Source: Dactylorhiza incarnata
Lineage: Eukaryota > Streptophyta > Magnoliopsida > Asparagales > Orchidaceae
Assembly (NCBI GenBank): GCA_033032865.1
Contig: JAWHQI010000004.1
Location: forward strand, 21,124,001-21,188,000
Direction of reading: 5' to 3'
Length of the DNA: 64,000 nt
Shown here: positions 21,216 through 31,476 of the stretch, one piece after another
Position numbering within the stretch: position 1 is the first letter of the stretch
Layout of the letters: every line of letters starts with the position of its first letter
Translations under genes and position numbers: made by a program
Notes under the pieces: model-generated
Told to the model about the DNA's origin: nothing
The model's database searches: none
What the model saw: only the letters and a program-made list of their open reading frames with translations

Positions 21216-22369
21216 TTAAGGATAGAATCGTTTAAGATCATCACCGCTCCAGGTGTGTGGGATGTCTTCTCCTTCGCTGGTTTGGAGACGGTAGGCCCCA
21301 TTCTTTAATACCTCTTTGATAATAAAAGGCCCTGCCCAGTTGGGATTCAGCTTTCCAACATTACCAGATCTGGCCGCTGCATCTACCTTTTTTAATACCA
21401 AATCCCCAACTGCAAACTGCTTTACCCTGATATTTTTGTCAAAATAATTTGCCTACCTCCTCTTAACTTCTTCCTGCCTGATTGTTGCCTCGTCCTGAAG
21501 CTCTTCGATCAGATCCAGACTATACCTGATGGCTTCATCATTGTATTCTACCCATGCTTCTCCTCCCTCTTTTGCATACACAACTCTTGGAGTGACCACC
21601 TCAAACTCTACAGGAACAACAGCCTCCGAGCCACGAGATAATTTGAATGGTGTCTCCCCTGTAGCTGAAGATGGGGTAGTGCGAAGAGTCCAAAGGATGG
21701 AGGGAAGTTGGTCTGCCCAATTTCCTTTTTGATTCAAAACTCTTTTCATCAGGAGTTGCTGGATTCGCCTGTTTGCAGCTTCTACTTGACCATTGGTCCT
21801 TGGATGATGTACCGAGGCAAACCAAAGATCAATTCCAACCTGATCGCAAAAGTTTATCATCTCAGGATTATTGAACTGTGGTCCATTATTAGTGACAATT
21901 GCCAGCGGGATTCCGTGTCCGCAGACTATTTCTCCCTAGATAAAATTTCTGATAATTTGGGTAGTAGTCTTTGCCAATGCTTTTGCCTCAATCCACTTAC
22001 TGAAGTAGTCGATCATTACTATGATAAAGCGGCGCTGGCCGCTAGCCATTGGAAAGGGTCCGACAAGATCCATTCCCCAAACCGCGAAGGGCCAGGGTGC
22101 AGTTATTGAACTAAGCGATTGAGCGGGCAGATGTTGAAGAGGAGCAAATTTCTGACATTGTACACAACGCTTGGCAAATGCTTCAGCATCCTTTCTCATA
22201 GTTGGCCAGAAATATCCTTGCCGCAGGATCCTTTTCTCTAAGGTTTTTGCCCCTGAATGGCTACCGCATTCCTTAGAATGAACCTCCTGAAGTATGATCG
22301 GGATCTCTTCTTCTGAAACACACCGTGCTGAGGGAGAAATCAAAGTTTTTCTATACAAAACTCCTGCTA
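21216..22369 (-). pseudogene. gag-pol: A pol: integrase
   Basis: From the right: zinc finger (HSKECGSHSG ... RCVQCQKF), WGMDLVGPF with the first catalytic Asp, then TAG at 21936-21938 in place of a Trp codon, then a segment where the second catalytic Asp is Asn (VTNNG, codon at 21888-21890; B reads VTDNG), the Glu region NGQVEAANRR, a TAG at 21453-21455, and a C-terminal part (PNWAGPFIIKEVL, HTWSGDDLKRFYP). It ends at FYP-stop with no chromodomain. The frame upstream is lost through a 4-bp deletion near 22427. Integrase could not work in this copy. Confidence 0.92.
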
Positions 22370-24675
22370 TTAAGTAGTAGTAGGCCGCCTTTCTTCTGAA
22401 TCTACTTTTGTCCTTGATCGATTGATGTCCCCTTTTGACAGAAATAATTCATAAGGGTCCTTCCAGGAAGGATTCTGATCGATCTGCATGAGCTCCTCTT
22501 TCTCTGTGGCCGGATGAAAAAGTTCCGAGGTCACCCCTCCTGATGGAAGACCAAACTTCGACAACTCGTCTGCCTCTTCATTTTGTGTCCTTGGAATGTG
22601 CTCGATGATGAAGGATTTAAATTTCCCGATCTCTTCCTTAGTTAGCAATAGATACTTTCTCAGTATCGGTTCTCTTGTTTCGTAGTTCCCTAGAACTTGT
22701 GAAGCCATTACAAGAGAATTAGTTTTTACATGAACATGCTCTATCCCAAGTTCTTTTGCGAGTCTTAGACCGGCCAAGAGTGCCTCGTACTCAGCCTGGT
22801 TGTTTGTCACTGGAAAGAAGAATTTGATTGCTTGCTCAAGTTTGATGCCGTTTGGACTGATAAGAACTACTCCGGCTCCCACGGAGTTTCTTCCTGAAGC
22901 TCCATCTACATAGATGATCCAGGCAAAAGGAGATTCGTCTACTCGTTCTGGATTAGATTCCATCGTGTCCACCAAGAAATCTGCCAGTACTTGTGCCTTT
23001 ATTGCCGTTCTGGGAATGTATAATATTTCAAATTCACTGAGCTCGATCGCCCATTTGGCCAATCTTCCTGAATGATCTGGCTTTTCCAGGATACTTCTTA
23101 GTGGATGATCTGAGACCACCTGGATAGGATGAGCCTCAAAATAGGGGCGGAGCCTTCGTGATGACATGACCAAAGCCAAGGCTAACTTTTCCTGAATTGA
23201 ATATCTAGTTTCCGCATCTTTGAGGATGTGGCTGACGTAATATATCGAAAATTGCTTCTTTTTCTCCTCCCGGACAAGGACAGAGCTTATTGCATCTGGA
23301 CCTACCCCCAAGTATAAGAATAATGTTTCCCCTTCGCGAGGGCTTTGGAGAAGAGGGGTTGAGGTTAACTGCTTTTTCAACTGTTCGAAAGCACTATCGC
23401 ATTCTTCATTCCATTCAAACTTAGATCCTCCCCTGAGAGTTTTGAAGAATGGAGCGCTCTTATCTCCTGACTTGGAAATGAACCGGCTTAGTCCTTCCAA
23501 CCTCCCCCCAAGTTGCTGCACCTCATTCTGATTACGAGGAGGGGTCAGATCTAGGATGGCCTTTACTTTATCTGGATTTGGCGCGAGGCCATCAGGGGTG
23601 AGAAGATGTCCAAGAAATTTCCCTTTGCTTGCCCCGAACACGCATTTCAGTGGATTTAGTTTTAATTTGAACCTCCGTAGAGTGGCGAACGTCTCTACGA
23701 GGTCTTTCAGATGGATTAAAAAAGTTTTACTTTTCAGAAGAAGATCATCAACGTATATTTCAAGATTTCTTCCTTTCTGCTTTTTGAAAACCGTGTCATT
23801 CTTTGATATGTCGCACCCGCATTTTTGAGCCCGAAAGGCATGACAAGATAACAATAACACCCGTCGTTGGTAATGAAGGATGTATGCGGGATATCAGGTT
23901 TATGCATCTTAATCTGGTGGTAACCAGAAAATGCATCTAGAAAGCTCATGAAATTATATCCCACCGCGGAATCTACTAAAACATCTATCCGAGGCAAGGG
24001 ATAACAATCTTTGGGGTATGCTTTATTGAGTTTTGTAAAATCTACACACATGCGCCATTTTCCCCCAGATTTTTTCACTATTACCACATTTGACATCCAA
24101 GTGGGGTATTGGATTTCAGAAATGAAATTGTCTTTAGGAAGCTTTGCAACTTCCTCTTTGATGGGTACCGCCAGCTTGATTGCTACCTCCATCTTCTTTT
24201 GTTGGACCGGCTTGAATTCAGGGGAGATGTTGAGGTGATGACACGCAACATCTGGATCTACTCCAGGCATATCTTCCGCCGACCAGGCGAAGATGTCTAG
24301 ATTCTCCAACAGGCAGGAGATCAACTGAACCTTCTCCTCTTCTGATAGCTCGGCCTTGATGATCAACTTCTTCCCTTCCCCTTCAGCAATGGGGATCTCT
24401 TGGGTCGCCTGGGTAGGTTCCAGGTAAGTCCCTTTCCGCTCTGCACTTTCCTCGGTCTCCTCAGGGAATTTGGACACCTCATGAATGTCATTCTGAGCCT
24501 TGGGAAGTGGTGCCTCGGTGATCACATTAACTGTTTTTACATAACATTCACTAGCAACCTTTGGATCGCTTCGGATCCGATATTGACGCCCCTCTACGGC
24601 GAATTTTAAGGCCAAATGAAAAGTGGACACTATCGCTTTGTAAGCGTTCAGGATTGGTCTTCCGAAGATTGCACC
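22370..24675 (-). pseudogene. gag-pol: A pol: protease end, RT, RNase H and archaeal-type RNase H
   Basis: Two overlapping frames. The first (from the 80-bp deletion junction near 24671 to about 23797) covers FGRPILNAYKA, the RT lead-in, FLDAFSGY and GATYQRM. A 4-bp loss near 23797 moves reading to the second, which has IYVDDLLLKSK, the gypsy RNase H (FLYLGVGPDA, RYSIQEKLALA, SDHPLR) and the second RNase H (YVDGASGRNS, NNQAEYEAL, NEEADELSK). The third acidic residue of the second RNase H is Asn (KTNSL, codon 22718-22720) where B has Asp. In the first RNase H the leading catalytic Asp is replaced (LYLGVG), as is common in elements that gained a second RNase H. Confidence 0.9.
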
Positions 24676-26737
24676 CCTCCACTTCTTTCTTTTCTCCTGA
24701 GAAGCCGTAGAGGGACCCTTCCGTGGAGAGCAGAGACTTTCCAGTCTTAAGGGCTTCAAATGTTTGGCGGAAAATGAGATTAACCGAGCTATCGGTATCA
24801 ATCAAAATTTTATGTACGGTGTAGTTCTCGATGGCTGCCTTTATCACTACTGCATCATCGAAAGGGTTTGCATTTGGGGGAAAATCTTCTTGGCCGAAAG
24901 TAACGACCGACCTTTCTGGAGCAGAAGTGGAAGCGGCTGCTACTTCCTGCTTGGAGACTCTCCCAATGCTGGATTTCCGAGAGGATTCTGGCCCTGCTCC
25001 ACCATGGATACAATAGATGTTGCCAAGGGGGCCAACATCATTTACTTCTATGCACTCGGCGGCAGGATGTATATTCCCATAATAACCTGCCTCTTCTACG
25101 TCAGCACACTCCCAGGTCACTTCGACCGCTTCCTTCTTCTTCTCGGTTCGTGGTTCAACCGGGGTTTCTTTCCGGATCAACCCTCGGAGCTTCCCTTCTT
25201 TCAGGAGTTTTTCTATCAACCACCGGAGGGCCCGACAATCCTCAGTCTGATGCCCCTCCTCTTTGTGATATTCACAATAAAGGTTTGGGTTCCGATTGCG
25301 AACTTCTGATTTCAAAGGAGGGGGCCTCTTGAAGTCAGGCCTCTTTTGAAGAATCTGAACAACCTCGTTCATGCTGACGTTAAGAGGGGTGAATGACTCC
25401 TGTGATTCATCATTTCGGATGGACGGAATAGTTAGGGATGGCTGTGCGATATATTGTGGCAGATAAACTGGCATTATCTGTGGAACGCCCATTGGTTGAG
25501 TGGGTGCGATGGCCAACGGTGGTTTCTGATCCTGAAACCGTTGATGGCCAAGAAATGGTTGCTTAGGCTTAAGATTTCTTCCCCTCTGAGCACGAGGTTC
25601 GAAGTCAGGCCTATATGGATGATTGTAACATTGCTGATGGATCGGTGCGGAACTAAACTGGTCATTGTCGCTGAGCAATTTGGCAACATAACCAGGATTA
25701 GTCTTTTCTCCCCTGATAAATTTATTGGCTAGACTAATCATCTCTTGATAGGTCTTTGGTTCCCTGATCTGAGCTTCAAATTTCAACGGCCCTTCCCTAA
25801 GGCCATGCATTAAAGCGACCCTATATAATTCTGGATCAACGTTCTGCACCTCCATTATCTCCCTTTGGAAACGGTCGACGAAGCGGGCCCATGTTTCGTT
25901 TTCTTGCTGCCGTATCTCAAATAGGGCTGCCGGACCATTCTTCCTCTTTTTAGAGGTAGAGAATCGAAGCAGGAATTCCCTACGCAATTTCGCAAAGCAT
26001 CTGATGGATCGAGGATGCAATCCATAAAACCATTCTCGGGCTTGCCCATCAAAGGACGTTACCAGGAGCTTGCACTTAGTTGCATCGGTGATGGTTCTTA
26101 GAGCAACAGCTGATTCAAATGCTTGGAGATGAATTGCCGAATCGGACTCCCCATTATATGTTGACAGGCGTGGTTCTCGAAAGTTATTTGGGGCCGGCTC
26201 TCCTCGGATCTCGTCCGAGAAGGGAGAACTTTCCTCGGTATCCTCGTACAGAGGGAAAGCAGAGTTGCAGGCTATCTCAGCTGCGGTCATTTGCGGACAG
26301 GCCGCCTGATAGGAGCGGACAGGGACTCCAGCCGGGTAGGAGTGATAAGCAGCGGTCTCGGGCGGGTAGGAAAGGTGGGCAGCCTGAGAAGTCGCCCCTT
26401 GGAATTCGAGAACTCGAGCCGGCATCCAGTGCGCGGCTTCTTGGTAGAAGTTCCGCCGAGCCGCGGAACCTTCTTGTGGCGGCTGGGGATGAGCGACTTG
26501 TGGCAGTGGAAATGGAGATGGAGGGGGTAGAACAGGAGTTACTGTCGGGTTAACCGCAGCCTGTTGGGGGGATAGCCGCTCGGTCAGCAGAGTTAAAGCC
26601 TGACTGATCGCGTCCAGACGCTGATCAGTTGCTTTCTGGGCCTGGTCGGCTTCTCTCTTTGTTTGCTCCAGAGCTTCCCACAAAGAGTCATCGTTGTGGT
26701 CGGATCGATCTCTTAGCGGGAATTGGCGGTCTGACAT
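24676..26737 (-). pseudogene. gag-pol: A gag and protease N-terminal part
   Basis: ATG at 26737 (MSDRQFPLRDRSDH). Contains an N-terminal coiled segment (EALEQTKREADQAQKATDQR), a Pro/Tyr-rich stretch, gag core (HLQAFESAVALRT, GQAREWFYGLHP), zinc knuckle C-X2-H-X4-H-X4-C (CEYHKEEGHQTEDC) and the protease active site, here LIDTDSS instead of LIDTGSS (Gly to Asp, codon 24791-24793). Protease is cut short by an 80-bp deletion at 24671-24674 flanked by GTGC in the intact copy. Gag itself is open from start to protease. Confidence 0.93.
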
Positions 26738-26767
26738 TCTGAACCAAAGATTTCACTGACTGTCCGC

Positions 26768-26786
26768 GATCTGAAGGTCGCGTGTT
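26768..26786 (-). other. A primer binding site, complementary to internal tRNA-Phe
   Basis: Plus strand GATCTGAAGGTCGCGTGTT, 19 of 19 to plant tRNA-Phe(GAA) from the base after the anticodon to the T loop (recalled sequence). It is separated from the LTR by two bases (TC). Confidence 0.68.
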
Positions 26787-26788
26787 TC

Positions 26789-27617
26789 TGTTCGATTCAA
26801 AAGTGCGCTTCCGAAGGAAATCGAAGGTTGCGGATTATCGGTTACTATTTGGTTAGAGAATTCTGACCGCTAGCAGCGGTCGAGGACAGACTTCGCCCGT
26901 CGCGGCAAATGCCACTCCTGCGACGGGATTTCCTTTGATTGAAGAGAAGTGATTACAGTGGGTTACAAGTGAGTCGGCCGGCTAGACTGGTCGCAAGACC
27001 GAAAACTCGAGGCCGCGGCTCCAGCAAGCGAGCTTTTGGATTCGAGTGTGCGTGTCTTGTGAACAGTGCCGCCCCCTATTTATAGGCTTGGGGGCCTGCC
27101 CGAATGGTCAGGGATAGAATAACCACCTGCCCGGGTACATGAGAAACGGCCAGGCGGTGACGGGATGCATAAAGAAGAAAAGAAGGAAGCCGCGCGGCCT
27201 GGCGGCTTGCCCTTCTGACCCATTTGACCTGAGGATGAAGATGTCGTGGCTAAGTCAATGATGTAGAATGAGCGGCCTCCGGCTTGAGACCGAGATCTGC
27301 CCTCTGGACGTGACTTTGGCCGATCTTCACGATACAACCCGGGTGGTCTCCGATCTGAGACCGCGCCTTGCTTTCCGGGCTTGAACCTTGAGTCTCTATG
27401 CACAACCCGGTCGGTCTCCTCCTTGAGATCGCGGATAGCCTTCTTGTCTTGTCTTTTGACGATCTTCAATCTTGGGAGCGGTCCGAAATGTCATCAGATC
27501 GCCTTGCCTGGTTTGCCCTGAACTGAGAGCCACTGATCCTGGAACCCAGCGGCCTGACCTAGCAGTTCGCCCGGTCCGACAATGATCCAATCCGAGAAGC
27601 AGTTTTTCGGGTAAAAA
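26789..27617 (-). repeat. A 5' LTR (829 bp)
   Basis: Begins TTTTTACCC (27617, from TGTTTACCC by two-base decay of the terminus, reading GGGTAAAAA on plus) and ends CGAACA (26789). TATAAATA at 27077-27084, GC inverted repeats upstream, two 70-bp units. It lacks a clean AATAAA (reads AATCAAAGG), as does the other A LTR. Length equals its partner. Confidence 0.95.
27077..27084 (-). promoter_or_regulatory. TATA box of A 5' LTR
   Basis: TATAAATA on the minus strand followed by GGGGG, with the inverted GC repeats CTGACCATTCGGGCAG and CCTGGCCGTTTCTC...CCCGGGCAGG upstream. Mutations in the repeats here weaken the pairing seen in other LTRs. Confidence 0.75.
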
Positions 27618-30600
27618 TCTCTAAATCTCTCATTTTCACTACAACCCGCATTAAAAATTCTACCATTTTGAAGTGTATGTGTCATTTGGAGATAAATCTC
27701 GTATTACAACCATAACTCACTGTATATCACCCTCTGATCAAGCTGGAATGGGTTTAAATTGTTCTCTACTGGATTTAGGGCTCCGATCTCATTCCGAAAA
27801 GGTATTTTGGGCGAAAATCGGACAACCGGAAAGGTGTTGCCTTATTCTCGAATGGGTAAATCTTATTCTCTGTTGGATGGAGAATACGAGCTCTTTCCGA
27901 AAAAGTGTTGTTGGCAAAAATCGAACAATAAGATCAAAAGTTATGGCTGCTTGAAGTTTATGTGTAATTTGGAGTTAAATCCCGCATTACAACTGGAACA
28001 CACTATATATCGAACAATAAACAAACTTGAATGGTTATATCCTACTCTCCATTGGATGTAGGGCTATGAACTCATTCTAAAAAGGTATTGTGGGCATAAA
28101 TTGGGCAATTGGATCAAGAGTTGTTTGTTTGAAGTTTATGTGTCATTTGGAGCTAAATCCCACATTATCACTACATCCCACTGTAGATCAACCACTAAAC
28201 AAACTGGAATGTGTAAAACTTGTTATCCATTGTATGTAGGGCTCTGATCTCATTCCGAAAAGGTGTTGTTTGCAAAAATCAGACAACCGGATCAAAGTTA
28301 TGAATATTTGAAGTTTAGGTGTCAATTGGGGGAAAATCCCTCATTTCCACTGCAATCCACTATCCGTCGACCACTAAATGAACTCGATCGAGTAAATCCT
28401 ATTCTCCATAGGATGTGTGGCTCTGAGCTCATTCTGAAAAGTTGTTTTGGGCAAAATCCAGACAACGGGATCAAAGTTATAGATGTTTGAAGTTTAGGTG
28501 TCAGTAGGAGCTAAATCCCACATTACCACTGCAACTCAATGTATATCGACCACTAAATGAACTAGATTGGGTAAAACTTGATGTTCATTGAATGTAGGGC
28601 TCAGATCTCATTTCGAAGAGGTTTTGTGTGCCAAAATTAGACAACCTAATCAAAAGTTATGGATGTTTCAAGTTTAGGTGTCATTTGAAGCTAAATTTTG
28701 CATTACCAGTGCAACCCGCAATATATCGAAACCTAAATGAACTGCAATGGGTAAAACTTGTGCTTCAATGAATGTAGTGCTCCGAGCTCATTCCTAAAAG
28801 ATGTTATGGGGGTAAAATCAGACAACCGGATAAAAACTTATTGCTGTATAAAGTTTGCGTGTCATTTGTAGCTAAATCTCTCACTTTCACTACAAACCGC
28901 ATTTAAAATTCTTTCATTTTGGAAATTTACGTGTCATTTGGAGCTAAATCTCGCATTACCAGTACAACCCACTATATATCGACCTCTAAACGAGCTTGAA
29001 TGTTTTAAAATTGTTATCCATTGGATTTAGGGCTCCGATCTCATTCCGAAACGGTATTGTGAGCGAAAATCGGACAACCAGATCAAAAGTTATGTATGTT
29101 TGAAGTTTAGGTCTCCTTTCGAGCTAAATACCTTATTACCAACCAACTGTATATTGACCACTAAACAAACTGGAATGGGTAAAACTTGTTTTCCATTGGA
29201 TGTAGGGCTCCAAGCTCATTCCAAAAAGGTGTTGTGCGCAAAAGTCAGACAACCAGATCAAAAGTTATGGCTGTTACAGTTTATGTGTCAAGAGGAGCTA
29301 AATCCCTCATTATCATTGCAAGCCGCTGTACATTGACCATTAAAATGAATTGTAATGGTTTAAAATTGTGCTCCATTGGATGTATGCCTCTGAGCATATT
29401 CCGAAAAGGTGTTGTGGGCAAAAATAAAACATACAAATCAAAAGTTATGGCTGTTAGAAGTTTAGGTGTAATTTGGAGCTAAATTTCGCATTACCGCTGC
29501 AACCAGCAATATATCGACAACTAAATGAACTGGAGTGGGTAAAACTTGTGCTCTAATGAATGTAGTGCTCTGAGCTCATTACGAAAATATGTTGTGGGGT
29601 AAAATAAAACAACCGCATCAAAAGTTGTTGCTGTTTTAAGTTTTTGTAATTTAGCACTAAATCTCTCATTTTCACTACAACCCGCATTAAAAATTCTGCC
29701 CTTTTGAAGTGTATGTGTCATTTGGAGATAAATCTCGTATTACAACCATAACTCACTGCATATCAACCTCTGAACAAGCTGGAATGGGTTTAAATTGTTC
29801 TCTACTTGATTTAGGGCTCTGATCTCATTCCGAAAATGTATTTTGGGCGAAAATCCGACAACCGGAAAGGTGTTGCCTTATTCTCGAATGGGTAAATCTT
29901 ATTCTCTGTTGGATGGAGAATACGAGCTCTTTCCAAAAAAGTGTTGTTGGCAAAAATCGAACAATCAGATCAAAAGTTATGGCTGCTTGAAGTTTATGTG
30001 TAATTTGGAGTTAAATCCCGCATTACAACTGGAACCCACTGTATATCGAACAATAAACAAACTTGAATGGTTATATCCTACTCTCCATTGGATGTAGGGC
30101 TATGAACTCATTCTAAAAAGGTATTGTAGGCAAAAATTGGGCAATTGGATCAAGAGTTGTCTGTTTAAAGTTTGTGTCATTTGGAGCTAAATCCCACATT
30201 ATCACTGCATCCCACTGTAGATCAACCACTAAACAAACTGGAATGGGTAAAACTTGTTGTCCGTTGTATGTAGGGCTCTGATTTCATTCCGAAAAGGTGT
30301 TGTTTGCAAAAATCAGACAACCGGATCAAAGTTATGGATATTTGAAGTTTAGGTGTCAATTGGAGGAAAACCCCTCATTTCCACTGCAATCCACTATCCG
30401 TCGACCACTAAATGAACTCGATCGAGTAAATCCTATTCTCCATAGGATGTGTGGCTCTGAGCTCATTCTGAAAAGGTGTTTTGGGCAAAATCCAGACAAC
30501 GGGATCAAAGTTATAGCTGTTTGAAGTTTAGGTGTCAGTAGGAGCTAAATCCCACATTACCACTACAAATCAATGTATATTGACCACTAAATGAACTAGA

Positions 30601-31445
30601 TTGGGTAAAACTTGATGTCCATTGAATGTAGGGCTCAGATCTCATTTCGAAGAGGTTTTGTGTGCCAAAATCAGACAACCTAATCAAAAGTTATGGATGT
30701 TTCAAGTTTAGGTGTCATTTGAAGCTAAATTTTGCATTACCAGTGCAACCCGCTATATATCGAAACCTAAATGAACTGCAATGGGTAAAACTTGTGCTTC
30801 AATGAATGTAGTGCTCCGAGCTCATTCCTAGAAGATGTTATGGGGTAAAATCAGACAACCGGACAAAAACTTATTGCTGTATAAAGTTTGAGTGTCATTT
30901 GTAGCTAAATCTCTCACTTTCACTACAAACCGCATTTAAAATTCTTTCATTTTGGAAATTTACGTGTCATTTGGAGCTAAATCTCGCATTACTAGTACAA
31001 CCCACTGTATATCGACCTCTAAACGAGCTTGAATGATTTAAAATTGTTATCCATTGGATTTAGGGCTCCGATCTCATTCCGAAACAGTATTGTGGGCGAA
31101 AATCGGACAACCGGATCAAAAGTTATGGATGTTTGAAATTTAGGTCTCCTTTCGAGCTAAATACCTTATTACCAACCAACTGTATATTGATAACTAAACA
31201 AACTGGAATGGGTAAAACTTGTTTTCCATTGGATGTAGGGCTCCAAGCTCATTCCAAAAAGGTGTTGTGCGCAAAAATCAGACAACCAGATCAAAAGTTA
31301 TGGCTGTTACAGTTTATGTGTCAAGAGGAGCTAAATCCCTCATTACCATTGCAAGCCGCTGTATATTGACCATTAAAATGAGTTGTAATGGTTTAAAATT
31401 GTGCTCCATTGGATGTATGCCTCTGAGCATATTCCGAAAAGGTGT

Positions 31446-31476
31446 AATTTGGAGCTAAATTTCGCATTATAAGTTT
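31446..31476. other. Local templated insertion in a satellite unit
   Basis: After CCGAAAAGGTGT the sequence continues AATTTGGAGCTAAATTTCGC, a copy of what lies about 80 bp downstream (31528-31549), then returns to the block at CAAAAATCAAACATAC. The net gain is about 24 bp. This looks like a short template switch. Confidence 0.75.

Larger units (their letters stand above)
13912..27617 (-). mobile_element. Element A: complete Tat-type Ty3/gypsy retrotransposon (13,706 bp)
   Basis: Bounded by 829-bp LTRs and a 5-bp duplication, in reverse orientation. Minus-strand order from the right: 5' LTR, primer binding site (26768-26786), gag-pol (26737-21216), hairpin array (20454-20856), minisatellite (19835-20300), then two plus-strand genes (17490-19360 and 14929-17118), 3' LTR. 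The two LTRs differ at about 39 of 829 positions by eye (roughly 4.7%), so the insertion is older than B. Gag-pol carries deletions of 80, 4 and 4 bp, stops at 21936-21938 and 21453-21455, and active-site changes in protease, second RNase H and integrase. Adding back the three deletions gives 5,610 nt, exactly the value from B. Confidence 0.96.

Noticed and set aside
26764..26800. tRNA-Phe gene fragment at the primer binding site
   Set aside because: Only 19 bases match and no acceptor or D arm is present; position next to the LTR in all copies explains it as a primer site.
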